Shown: positions 55,550-63,894 of the stretch, piece after piece | How the letters are laid out: each line of letters starts with the position of its first letter | How positions within the stretch are numbered: position 1 is the stretch's first letter | Assembly (NCBI GenBank): GCA_014695345.1 | Contig: JACJOC010000044.1 | Location: 1-64,000 of the forward strand | DNA length: 64,000 nucleotides | Reading direction: 5' to 3' | Origin: Cyanobacteria bacterium FACHB-471 | GTDB taxonomy: Bacteria > Cyanobacteriota > Cyanobacteriia > Elainellales > Elainellaceae | The notes under the pieces: model-generated | Databases searched by the model: none | The model's input: the letters and a program-made list of their open reading frames with translations, nothing else | Told to the model about the DNA's origin: nothing | Made by a program: the position numbers and the translations under genes

Positions 55550-55780
55550 TCCTTGAGCAATTCCATTAACTCGTCCCTTGCGGACCATATTCATTGCTTC
55601 AATTCCACTGGAAGTTCTTCTCGCGCTATTGAACGATTTGAATCCCATCATCGCTTCACAACACGGTTGATGCTTCAATGATCTTGCTCAACGAGGTTAT
55701 TCAAATATTTGCTTTGCCTCAATTCGGTCTTATTTCCAATCGTCTCATCTTCCTTAAGAGTCCCGTTGCCGCTGAGTAAG
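55550..55780 (-). pseudogene. Fossil of an IS6-family transposase C-terminus
   Basis: The minus strand decodes in pieces: LRQSKYLNNLVEQDH, a stop and frame change, then MGFKSFNSARRTSSGIEAMN and MVRKGRVNGIAQ. These match the C-terminal quarter of IS6/IS240-type transposases (the KYLNNLVEQDHR...GFKSF region). The N-terminal part and element ends are not recognisable. It is dead by both a stop and a frameshift. Confidence 0.75.
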
Positions 55781-55939
55781 CGATATCCTCGTCCACCATA
55801 ATCACCAGTAGAGGCTAGGTGTGCTGTACTTGGGCGATCGGCAAAAAGCCAATCGAAAAAACCAGCGTGGACAAACCAGGATTAAAACACCTTGTATGGA
55901 TAACCTCCTGAATTGATAGCCTTGACTGGTTTTACAGAA

Positions 55940-56036
55940 TTACAGCCGTTTTCACTCGTATAAGCCACAGACCGCTATAGGGGCAGTTCACGAACCGCCC
56001 CTACGCTATGGCTTACCCATCCGAAAATGGCTGCAA
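55940..56036. repeat. Type B inverted-repeat element, copy 2
   Basis: The ends are ACAGCCGTTTTC and GAAAATGGCTGC. The inner arm GTATAAGCCACAGACCGCTA pairs with TACGCTATGGCTTACCC, and the core is AGGGGCAGTTCACGAACCGC followed by CCCT. Sequence and layout match the copy at 42181-42270, including CCCCTACGCTATGG. Non-coding; the element can fold end to end. Confidence 0.8.
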
Positions 56037-56322
56037 GTTTTGGTAACTTCCATAAATTAGCTACAAAAAATTAGCTACAAAACAACAGTGAAACCTTCTT
56101 TATTTCAAGTAGTGTTCTAGATGTTCCACAAGATGTTTCTTTAAAACGATCACCATTTGCTACTCCTTGCCACGATTGGGTGAGGAGTCTCAGGAGTTGG
56201 ACGTGCTTGAGGTACAAACAGCGTTTCAAGGAAAAAGGAATGACCAGAAAGTTCAATACTCGGATTTCACCTTCACTATCTGAACCAGTTACCTTTAATG
56301 GTTGGTAGTATTGCAAAATGGT

Positions 56323-56430
56323 AGTTCTGTCGCAAAAAAAGTGACTACTTTATATCAAGGACAAAAGTTTGTTAGAATCCCATATCGGTTTCCTAAGCAT
56401 AGTGTCCCTAAAAATTCTTGCGACAGAACC
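56323..56430. mobile_element. 108-bp miniature element with IS6-like ends
   Basis: The left end GTTCTGTCGCAA (56324-56335) is repeated in inverse as TTGCGACAGAAC (56418-56429), a 12-bp perfect terminal repeat. GGTTCTGTYGCAA is close to ends of IS6-family elements, such as GGCACTGTTGCAAA of IS26. The interior (about 80 bp) has no ORF. No clear 8-bp target duplication was found. It ends about 40 bp from the carbonic anhydrase stop codon. Confidence 0.7.
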
Positions 56431-56466
56431 GGAACGAGCACTTTAACAGTACGGCTCCAGAGGAGC

Positions 56467-57234
56467 CTAGCTCACCAAGCTCACCTCTCCTGTATCAAGG
56501 TCGTAGTAGGCTCCAACCACCTTAAGCTTGCCTTGTTCTACTGCGTTGGCAATGACTGAAGAGGTTTGTAGCCGTTGCACCTGAAGTCGAACATTCTCTT
56601 TGATCGCATTTGTTAGTCGATCGCCTGATTGTCCTTCAGATGCTCCAACAGCAGGTCGAATGGCGTACACGAGGGACTCAATCACACCAGGAAGTTCTGT
56701 ACCAACTTCTAGAGCAGCTTGCACTGCGCCACAGCGTTCATGTCCCAAGACAACGAGTAACGGTGCTCCGAGCACGCCAACAGCAAACTCTTCACTCGCA
56801 ATACCTTCTGTAATGGCAATATTGCCTGCAACCCGTACCACAAAGAGATCGCCGATGCCCTGGTCGAAAACCATCTCTGAAACAACCCGCGAATCAGCAC
56901 AACCGAGAATGGCAGCAAAGGGAGCCTGTCCAGTTGCTACCTGGCTAATGCGAACGCTGTCTTGATTGGGATTCAGCCGTCTATTTGTCACAAAGCGCTG
57001 GTTGCCCTCCATCAACTTGGTTAGTGCTTCATCGGGAGTCAAAGTGGATGAAGACGTATACGGAGTACTGCCCGAAGCTTGAGCCACTTGAGTTCGATCA
57101 GCTCGGTTTTGAACGGTACGAGCCAACGCTCCAGACCCTAACCAAGCAGTGAGCGAAGTTGCACCCACGAAGACGCTACCCAATTGCAAAATGTTTCTTC
57201 TTGAAACCAAAGATTTATCTGAATGCTGCTTCAT
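56467..57234 (-). CDS. Exported beta-carbonic anhydrase (EcaB-like)
   Basis: The 255 residues have a Tat-like signal (SRRNILQLGSVFVGATSLTAWLG), then the beta-CA core: zinc ligands in LGCADSRVVSEM (Cys, Asp-Arg) and LGHERCGAVQAAL (His, Cys). It converts CO2 and bicarbonate; periplasmic placement is predicted, as for cyanobacterial EcaB. The terminal VVGAYYDLDTGEVSLV is typical of clade members. A role in carbon supply or CO2 leak control is plausible. No carboxysome or bicarbonate transporter genes adjoin it. Confidence 0.9.
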   Translation of the reverse strand: MKQHSDKSLVSRRNILQLGSVFVGATSLTAWLGSGALARTVQNRADRTQVAQASGSTPYTSSSTLTPDEALTKLMEGNQRFVTNRRLNPNQDSVRISQVATGQAPFAAILGCADSRVVSEMVFDQGIGDLFVVRVAGNIAITEGIASEEFAVGVLGAPLLVVLGHERCGAVQAALEVGTELPGVIESLVYAIRPAVGASEGQSGDRLTNAIKENVRLQVQRLQTSSVIANAVEQGKLKVVGAYYDLDTGEVSLVS

Positions 57235-57461
57235 ATTCTCTCCTCTCTGCGTAGATCTCCATCACAATTCGATCGCCACGCAAAACGAACTCAGCTGCCC
57301 AAAATGGTAGAAGCTTGCTGTACTAATGAGTGCGATCGAGTGTTGATTGAGTTTCGAAACAGCTTATCATAGATTAATCTCAATTCTCGCGAAATAAACC
57401 ATTGAATTTAATCGATGGTTTTCATTAGTGCAACACGACCCGATCGCACCGTCACTGTTTT

Positions 57462-57801
57462 TTATTCCTGCTTAGATGAGTAGAGAAGACGCATTGTGCC
57501 ATTGATGAAACCCAATCCCGCGCAAAGGCTTAACCACAGCATGACATCCAACATCGCTCGGAACAGTTTGTCGTAGCCAAAGATGTGATCGCAAATAGTC
57601 TGAAAAGGGTTGACCGCTGACCACTTCCACCACTCTCGCCAAAACATCATAGTTAGGATTGAAATAGTGAAACTCAGTTCCGGGAGCCGCAACTGGATGG
57701 GCTTTGTGCAAACTATTTACTCGTTCTGCATTGGTTGTGGGTTGAGGTTGCAGTGATTCTGGAAAGCCACGATCAGACAATCCACTGGTCTGATTTAGCA
57801 A
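57462..57801 (-). pseudogene. Serine hydrolase (beta-lactamase family) fragment
   Basis: The piece starts mid-protein with LLNQTSGLSDRGF, continues through PGTEFHYFNPNYDVLARV (Y-x-N motif in YFNPNYD) and FSDYLRSHLW, then changes frame into FGYDKLFRAMLDVML and a hydrophobic tail ending YSSKQE at 57462. The N-terminal region with the S-x-x-K nucleophile and the C-terminal third-motif region are missing. It directly abuts the truncated FAD-monooxygenase fragment, so a deletion probably fused two genes. Confidence 0.75.
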
Positions 57802-58160
57802 CTAGGGAAGTGAGTTTTAAGGTGAGTGAAGGTCGGAGAGAAGATAATACTACCATCACTTGCTCTCACGGTAATGCTGCGTAGCTTCGTGTGGGGCAAT
57901 TCCAGGAGACGATCTGCTAAACCCATCTCCTCCATAATTTCCATTGCGGAGGGTTGGAGGGTATCTCCTCGAAAGTCGCGATCGAAGTCCCGATGGGCTT
58001 CCAAAAGCGTTACGGCAATGCCTTGACGAGCTAGAAGTAATGATAGAACTGCGCCTGCTGGGTCACCTCCGATAATGCAGCAGTCTACTTCCTGTACATC
58101 TGCTATTTCATGAGTCTGGGAAACTGGCTCAGTTTGAGGTGAACTGGAATGGATTGACAT
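57795..58160 (-). pseudogene. FAD-dependent monooxygenase, N-terminal fragment
   Basis: The 121 codons contain the dinucleotide-binding strand VDCCIIGGDPAGAVLSLLLA, a LLEAHRDFDRDFRGDTLQPS segment and MEEMGLADRLLELPHTKL, typical of p-hydroxybenzoate-hydroxylase-like enzymes of about 400 residues. The frame ends soon after FTHLKTHFP, about a third of the way in. The third Gly of the G-x-G-x-x-G motif region reads GGDPAG, an unusual Asp. Truncated, very probably inactive. Confidence 0.75.
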
Positions 58161-58206
58161 CGCGAACCTCCTCGGGATGTTTTGCTCCCTCTTCTACAAA
58201 GCTCAA

Positions 58207-58770
58207 TTAACAGAGCCTTGGCGAAGGAAATAAATGCTCCCACGATTCTCTTGTAAGCTGCCACTCAATCTGATTCCATCCTCGCACATTCATCCAATCA
58301 GGACTGGGTTGTATACCAATCTCAACGAATCCGTAACGTTTTGCTAGTCGGGATACCCTCAGGTTAGCGCTCACAGAAATACCGATGATTTCTTTTAGCC
58401 CCAAATCGCGAAACCCAAAGTCAATTAACGCCTTACCGATCTCAATCGCGTAGGCATAACGTCCCCAAAATTGAGGTGCCAGTTCAATTCCCAGTTCTGC
58501 TTGTTCGGAGCCATAGCCATTCTGTCGCAAACCGCCGCAGCCAACTAACTCTAGAGTCCGGTGATCGACGATCGCTAACTGGTAATTGCGTCGAGGAACT
58601 TCGGTTGCCCACTGTCTGAACCGTTGAAACAGTTCTTGAATAAACTCTGGTGTCGATTCTTCTGCTGAACAAAATTCGGCATATCGAGGCTCAGCATGAT
58701 AGGCAAGAAATGCAGGCTCATCCTCTTGAACAAAATCACGCAGAATAAATCTCTTGGTAATAATCTCCAT
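58207..58770 (-). CDS. GNAT acetyltransferase, RimJ/RimL-like
   Basis: The 187 residues begin MEIITKRFILRDFVQEDEPA, the characteristic N-terminal strand and motif of RimJ/RimL acetyltransferases. The acetyl-CoA-binding region is approximated by ELGIELAPQFWGRYAYAIEI, with NLRVSRLAKRYGFVEIG further on. The substrate (protein N-terminus or small amine) is unknown. The start at 58770 is the family-typical one. Confidence 0.85.
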   Translation of the reverse strand: MEIITKRFILRDFVQEDEPAFLAYHAEPRYAEFCSAEESTPEFIQELFQRFRQWATEVPRRNYQLAIVDHRTLELVGCGGLRQNGYGSEQAELGIELAPQFWGRYAYAIEIGKALIDFGFRDLGLKEIIGISVSANLRVSRLAKRYGFVEIGIQPSPDWMNVRGWNQIEWQLTRESWEHLFPSPRLC

Positions 58771-58827
58771 AATCAGTACTCTGCCCTCTTATTGCTCAGT
58801 GTAGTTACTCGGTGTAGTAACTTATGT

Positions 58828-59958
58828 TTACGTTTCTCCATCAGGGCTAGAAAGAAAGCCCGTCTCATTCAGCAACTGTTGTAGTTTTTTGTGAGGTAAC
58901 TCTGTATCTTTTTTAGGATTGCTCCACATTGTAGAAAAGAAGTTTTGCATCAACACGACAATGCTGTGATATTTAACAACGCTATCCACATAAAACTGAT
59001 CTAGATTCAGATCCTCATCCACATGAATCTGTTTGATGTTGTTGAGTAGTATGGCTCCCACTTGGTAAGGTTGTAGACCCTCGTTTATGCCATATTTCTC
59101 CATTATCTTGCGTTTGCTATTGTCTGAGCATGAATCAAATGCCCAGCGAATTGGATGTCCTAAATTTCGCAGGACTTCCCCGTAATCATAAAAAGTGTTT
59201 TGCTCAAAGAAATTTTCTTCCTCTTCCGTCGGTGCAAAACTCTTGTCCAAAGCTAGACCAAAATCGGTTAAATAAGTTTGTTCGCCATCAGTGAGAACAT
59301 TGCGAAAATGTGCGTCGAAATGGATGATGCCCTTCGTTCTCAAGAAAGCGATCGCCCTCCACAAGTCGTTGAGAGATTGCCGAAGCTTGCTAGGGTTTTC
59401 TTGCAACCATGTTTCTAGCACATGAGGAACGTACTCCAGAAATAGAACCAACTCGTGCTGAGCATTTGACCTATCTAACACATATTTCTTGACGTTGATA
59501 TGATTGCCCCAGTGCTCTACATCAATCTCTAAATCTGCACGCTCTCCAGTGGAAGGAACAATTCGATAATGGTACATCAATGGAAATGTTGCGTGAGCGT
59601 CACTGCTGGAGGCGATCGCACCTTCTAGTACCCAGTGAGTTGTTTTGAGATGAGTCACAAGTTCACGGAAAATCCCTAACCCAGTAGAACCGAAGCCATA
59701 GTTGTAAGTGGGCGGAAGATCATAAAGATTTTTAGTAGAAAATAGGTTGTCATATTCAAGATCCGTAACTGGAACCCGTTTCACAAAGACTTTAGATTGT
59801 TCAAAGATGACGATGTGATTCATCCCCCAACCTGTGCCCGATTCATTCGATGCACTTTGGTCAAGCAAAGAACGTAGTTCTCTATCATCTAACTGGGTAA
59901 GTTTTGAACTAATCTCGAAATATTTCTGTCTTCTAAGTTCTAAAGAGTTTCTAGGCAC
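58828..59958 (-). CDS. Protein-kinase-like phosphotransferase of unknown class
   Basis: The 376 residues carry an N-lobe with Lys in KVFVKRVPVTDLEYDNLF and an alpha-C-like Glu in GIFRELVTHLKTTHWVL. The catalytic loop reads IIHFDAHFRNVLTDGE (HFD in place of HRD, with Asn) and the metal motif TDFGLAL. There are no Gly-rich loop G-x-G-x-x-G, no transmembrane segment and no C-terminal repeat. It could be a small-molecule (APH-type) or protein kinase. The unusual HFDxHFxN loop and solitary position give no partner. Confidence 0.7.
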   Translation of the reverse strand: MPRNSLELRRQKYFEISSKLTQLDDRELRSLLDQSASNESGTGWGMNHIVIFEQSKVFVKRVPVTDLEYDNLFSTKNLYDLPPTYNYGFGSTGLGIFRELVTHLKTTHWVLEGAIASSSDAHATFPLMYHYRIVPSTGERADLEIDVEHWGNHINVKKYVLDRSNAQHELVLFLEYVPHVLETWLQENPSKLRQSLNDLWRAIAFLRTKGIIHFDAHFRNVLTDGEQTYLTDFGLALDKSFAPTEEEENFFEQNTFYDYGEVLRNLGHPIRWAFDSCSDNSKRKIMEKYGINEGLQPYQVGAILLNNIKQIHVDEDLNLDQFYVDSVVKYHSIVVLMQNFFSTMWSNPKKDTELPHKKLQQLLNETGFLSSPDGET

Positions 59959-60089
59959 GTCCTAAACACCTCATGTAGGTCGAGCAATAGTTTTATCCGT
60001 AGTGTAGCGATCAATCTAGTTCAAAGACCTTTCCATCTTTGCTCAAACTGTGCCATTCTTGCATTCAAACACAGCATCTTTGAAGAGGT

Positions 60090-61058
60090 TCATTCAACAT
60101 CTGTGTAAAGTGCGATCGTCTCCTTAGCCGCTTGTACAACGCGATCGCGCAATTCTAAAGGTTCAATAACTTCCATCTGTGCACCAAACCCCAACACATA
60201 AGCACAAGCCGCTTTCTCAACGTCAAATCGTAACGAGACGGGAAGCCAACCCTCGGCATCAGGCGCATCAATCATCTGTTCGATGCGAGCAAAGTATCCA
60301 GCGTAGCGCAACCAGGACATTGCTTCTGGCGCGACCCGCACCGTCACGCCATAGTACGGTAGATTCGCTTTGAACTCTACCATTGATCGCTGCCAATAGT
60401 CAGCTAAGTCGAACCCAATTGGACGAACACAGTGAGCATCCATCAATACAGCATTCTGCACTCGTGAAATACGGTAAGAACGCACCTCTCCCTCTACGCC
60501 TGCCACTAAGTACCAAACACTGCCTTTGGCAACCAGTCCCAAAGGGTTAACCAATCGTTCAACCCGCTTACCAGTGCTACGCTCATAGCTCAAAAAGACT
60601 TGCCGCTCTTGCCAAATTGCGGCTTGCAGAACCGGAAATGCTGACATCTCTTCGTCCCAATGATGCCATCCGGTTGGGTCAACATGAATGCGCTGACTCA
60701 CCACTTCTGCCTGCTGACGATTAGCAGCAGGCAATGCTGCTAGAAGTTTGAGTAGTGCGGCTTCAAACGCCTGATTCCAGCCTAAATCTGCTAGCACATG
60801 GGTCGGTTTCGGCAAAAATAGTGCTTGAATTTCTGCCAGGTTGAGTCCGGTCAGGGTGGTTTGATAGTCCTCCAGTAAGCCCCATCCGCCGCCCTTGCCG
60901 CGCTCTGCCACCACCGGAACCCCGGCACTGCTGAGGGCATCCATATCGCGGTGAATAGTGCGCTCAGACACTTCCAGCCGCTCTGCCAAATCTCGTGTGG
61001 TTAACCGAGAATGAACCTGCAACAACATCAGAATGGAGAGAAGTCGATCGGCACGCAT
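60090..61058 (-). CDS. YafY/WYL-family transcriptional regulator
   Basis: The ATG at 61058 (MRADRLLSILMLLQVHSRLT) gives 322 residues with an N-terminal HTH_11 domain (TRDLAERLEVSERTIHRDMD). A WYL ligand-sensing domain follows (GSVWYLVAGVEGEVRSYRIS, containing WYL), and a C-terminal WCX-like segment. WYL regulators sense small ligands or nucleic acids. It is transcribed divergently from the SDR gene, whose start lies 108 bp away, so it probably regulates that gene. Confidence 0.88.
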   Translation of the reverse strand: MRADRLLSILMLLQVHSRLTTRDLAERLEVSERTIHRDMDALSSAGVPVVAERGKGGGWGLLEDYQTTLTGLNLAEIQALFLPKPTHVLADLGWNQAFEAALLKLLAALPAANRQQAEVVSQRIHVDPTGWHHWDEEMSAFPVLQAAIWQERQVFLSYERSTGKRVERLVNPLGLVAKGSVWYLVAGVEGEVRSYRISRVQNAVLMDAHCVRPIGFDLADYWQRSMVEFKANLPYYGVTVRVAPEAMSWLRYAGYFARIEQMIDAPDAEGWLPVSLRFDVEKAACAYVLGFGAQMEVIEPLELRDRVVQAAKETIALYTDVE

Positions 61059-61165
61059 AACGATTTTTAGAACGATCGCAACTTCTTCTACACTACTGCT
61101 GAAATATGACAAAGGGTGTCAGGAAGTTGTCTTTATGCTGTTAGCTAGAACGATTTTGAGAGGTC

Positions 61166-62077
61166 ATGATGCAGCCATTAAAAGATAAGATTGCGATCGT
61201 TGCAGGAGGTACGCGCGGTGCAGGACGGGGCATTGCGACAGAACTGGGTGCAGCCGGAGCAACGGTTTATGTAACTGGACGCACAACTCGCACACAACAG
61301 TCAGACTACAACCGCCCAGAAACCATTGAAGAAACCGCAGAGCTAGTGACTCAGGCGGGTGGACAAGGGATTGCAGTTCAGGTGGATCATCTAGATCCGG
61401 AGCAGGTGCGATCGCTCGTAACTCGGGTTGAACGAGAGCAAGGACAGTTAGACATTTTGATCAACGATATTGGAGCAGAACATTTCGTAGAATTTGACAA
61501 GCCCGTCTGGGAGGTTGATTTGGAGCGGGGTCTACGCTTGTTGCGATTGGCGATCGATACTCATCTCGTTACCAGTCACTTTGCCCTACCGCTACTGATT
61601 CAAAAGCCCGGAGGATTAGTGGTTGAACTCACTGATGGAACGGCAGACTACAATAATCAGCACTATCGGCAAGCATTAATGTATGATCTTGCCAAGAATT
61701 CAATCATTCGCATGGCGTGGGGACTGGCGCAGGAGCTTAAACCCCATCACTGCACGGCAGTGTGCCTGACTCCAGGCTGGTTACGATCAGAAATGATGCT
61801 AGATCACTTTGGCGTGAGTGAAGCCAATTGGCAGGATGCTACAGCAAAGGAACCGCATTTCATCATTGCCGAAACTCCCCGCTATGTAGGACGTGCCGTT
61901 GCCCATCTTGCTGGTGATCCAGAGGTGGCTCGTTGGAATGGTCAGTCTCTTTCCAGTGGGCAACTCGCGAAAGTTTATGGTTTTACGGATCTGGATGGTT
62001 CTCAACCGGATGCTTGGCGTTATATCCAGGAGGTGACAGAGATGGGTAAACCTGCTGATGCGACTGGATACAGGTAA
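61166..62077 (+). CDS. SDR-family oxidoreductase
   Basis: In this 303-residue protein, the Rossmann motif AIVAGGTRGAGRGIATELG (G-x3-G-x-G type, residues about 10-28) binds NAD(P). The NNAG-equivalent is ILINDIGAEHF. The Tyr-x3-Lys pair lies in ALMYDLAKNSIIRMAWG (Tyr and Lys visible). The C-terminus is extended by about 40 residues. Similar SDR genes sit next to WYL/YafY regulators. Substrate unknown. The start at 61166 is used; a second Met follows at residue 2. Confidence 0.87.
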   Translation: MMQPLKDKIAIVAGGTRGAGRGIATELGAAGATVYVTGRTTRTQQSDYNRPETIEETAELVTQAGGQGIAVQVDHLDPEQVRSLVTRVEREQGQLDILINDIGAEHFVEFDKPVWEVDLERGLRLLRLAIDTHLVTSHFALPLLIQKPGGLVVELTDGTADYNNQHYRQALMYDLAKNSIIRMAWGLAQELKPHHCTAVCLTPGWLRSEMMLDHFGVSEANWQDATAKEPHFIIAETPRYVGRAVAHLAGDPEVARWNGQSLSSGQLAKVYGFTDLDGSQPDAWRYIQEVTEMGKPADATGYR

Positions 62078-62180
62078 GGTTAACCATTTAATTTGGAGCA
62101 ATTAAAGAGACTTTAGCCAGAATTGAAATGCAGTTCGTGCCCTACATACAACTTCTCTTGATCACCTCTGCAAAACACAG

Positions 62181-62392
62181 TTATTTCACTATATACTTCC
62201 GTTTAAATTGCTTATGCAAGTTTTGGGTTGCAGTCTCACCAAATGACGCTTTGACAAGCGCAAAACTAGAAAAGTCTTTTGCACGCCACTCATTTTGTGG
62301 GACCTCTTCAATGTAGTAAAAATAATCCCAGAGGATGGCTTCCCAGCTTGTGCAGCGAAGCAGTTTGCTGCCAAGACTTCCCGTAGGCTCTA
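62181..62392 (-). pseudogene. Start-less fossil coding stretch
   Basis: The minus-strand frame ending at TAA 62181-62183 reads CTSWEAILWDYFYYIEEVPQ and then KASFGETATQNLHKQFKR. It is open for about 70 codons but has no ATG, GTG or TTG start in the useful part, and a stop lies just before, inside the hydrolase 3' end. The composition, rich in Trp, Tyr and Phe, looks like real protein. I do not recognise the family. It is the C-terminal remnant of a lost gene. Confidence 0.45.
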
Positions 62393-63235
62393 ACGTGCGG
62401 TGTGTCGCTGTATTGCCTCAATCATGATGAACCAATCATCATGATGCAGCTCATGTCCTGTCCCAGGCAACGTGAGTAATTCAGCGTTAGGAATCTCTGC
62501 TTTTAATGCCAAAGCATGAGCATAGGGCAGCACAAGATCTTCTGTACCGTGAATAATCAGTGTTGGAGCAGCGATCGCGGCGAGACGGTTCAGCCATTTC
62601 TCTCCTCCTTGAAGCAGGGCATGGTTAAAAGCAGTTGTTGGATTGGGTGTGCGATCAAAATCAGCAATCACCAATTCACGTATAGCTGATTCATCAAAGG
62701 GATGGGCCGAGCCAGAGAGCAACCGCCATGCCTCAACCTGGTATTCAACCACTGCCTCACGGTTCGTCCAATCCAGTTCACTGGCTTTTGCATGATAGTT
62801 GAGGACAGACGGATCAATCCCAGGTATAGTGGGGTCTGTCTCAGCCAACCGTTCTGAGGCAATCAAGGTTAAACTTTTGATGCGTTGAGGATGCTTAAGC
62901 GCCATGAGTTGACTGAGATAGCCTCCCAGTGACATCCCAACTAAATGAGCACTCTGAAGACCATAGCCATCGAGTACCCCAAACGCATCATCTGCCAGAT
63001 CTTCAACGGAATAGTTGATCTGTCCTGGCTCGTAGCTGGTTGAGCATCCAGTATCTCGGTGATCATAACGAATCACATATCGTCCCACAGCAGCCAACTG
63101 ACGGCAGAATGCTTCCGGCCACCAGATCGCTGAAGCCGTTGCTCCCATGATTAACAAAATTGGAGTATCCTCTGGAGAACCAAACGATTCTGAAAAAAGG
63201 TGAACTCCGTTGATGCTAATTTGTTTGCTTTTCAT
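62390..63235 (-). CDS. Alpha/beta-hydrolase
   Basis: In this 281-residue protein the nucleophile elbow is [13 protein letters not shown] (G-x-S-x-G), the oxyanion region is [18 protein letters not shown], the Asp of the triad is in [17 protein letters not shown] and the His in [13 protein letters not shown]. Full length for the family, cytosolic. Substrate unknown (esterase, lactonase or dienelactone-type). The start at 63235 ([20 protein letters not shown]) is preceded by AACGT and no strong ribosome binding site. Confidence 0.85.
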   Translation of the reverse strand: MKSKQISINGVHLFSESFGSPEDTPILLIMGATASAIWWPEAFCRQLAAVGRYVIRYDHRDTGCSTSYEPGQINYSVEDLADDAFGVLDGYGLQSAHLVGMSLGGYLSQLMALKHPQRIKSLTLIASERLAETDPTIPGIDPSVLNYHAKASELDWTNREAVVEYQVEAWRLLSGSAHPFDESAIRELVIADFDRTPNPTTAFNHALLQGGEKWLNRLAAIAAPTLIIHGTEDLVLPYAHALALKAEIPNAELLTLPGTGHELHHDDWFIMIEAIQRHTAR

Positions 63236-63411
63236 ACGTTGCTTTATTCAGTTCGGTTTTGTAATTCCAGTTGCTTGAACTGGTGCTGCATATTTAGTTC
63301 GCTGTAATTGGCGATCGCTTCTAAATTCGCAATCGTTCCTCAAGGAATTACATGATGAACGCTGCAAAGCTCAAGCTATGTCTCCATCGGAACTCCAATT
63401 AATGTTTATTG

Positions 63412-63894
63412 TCATGGTTCTAATGGTTCAAAGGGCTTGGCATCTGAGAAATCATAGATTTCGACCGCTTCTTCACGCCGAATCATCCGTTTTCTCAAAC
63501 GAGGAAACTCAGCAATCTCAACATCCAGGTTCTCTCCTCCTGCCAGATACACGAGGTCTTGAGTCCCTGTATTCCTGAGATGGTGAGCTACTGAAGGGGT
63601 AGGAAATCCCATAAAATCTCCAGCACTCACCTCAAATTCTGCCCCATCAATTTCTGCAACACCATCACCCGATAGGACATAAATCCATTCTTCTTCCCGA
63701 TGATGGGAATGATAGATAAACGATTCTTTACCGGGAGGCACTTTGATGAAGTTCACTCCTGTACGCTGTAGCCCAACCGTTTTGCCTAACTGCATTCCTG
63801 CCAACTCAGAGTTTGGATTCCAGGGATGTGAGAAGTTTTGCAAGTTTTCAACAATTTGTTTGGATTGGAGAAGCAAAGGGTGTTGATCTGTCAT
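63412..63894 (-). CDS. Cupin-domain protein
   Basis: The 160 residues form a single-domain cupin. Cupin motif 1 is SFIYHSHHREEEWIYVLSGD (His and Glu metal ligands) and motif 2 is DFMGFPTPSVAHHLRNTG with a His. It may bind Fe, Mn or Zn and could be a dioxygenase, isomerase or sugar-binding protein; no more can be said. A separate transcription unit from the hydrolase upstream is likely (176-bp spacer). Confidence 0.85.
   Translation of the reverse strand: MTDQHPLLLQSKQIVENLQNFSHPWNPNSELAGMQLGKTVGLQRTGVNFIKVPPGKESFIYHSHHREEEWIYVLSGDGVAEIDGAEFEVSAGDFMGFPTPSVAHHLRNTGTQDLVYLAGGENLDVEIAEFPRLRKRMIRREEAVEIYDFSDAKPFEPLEP

Noticed and set aside
56071-56316. 81-codon minus-strand ORF between repeat elements
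   Set aside because: No recognisable motif and no evident start context; could be a fossil but the translated text gives no support.
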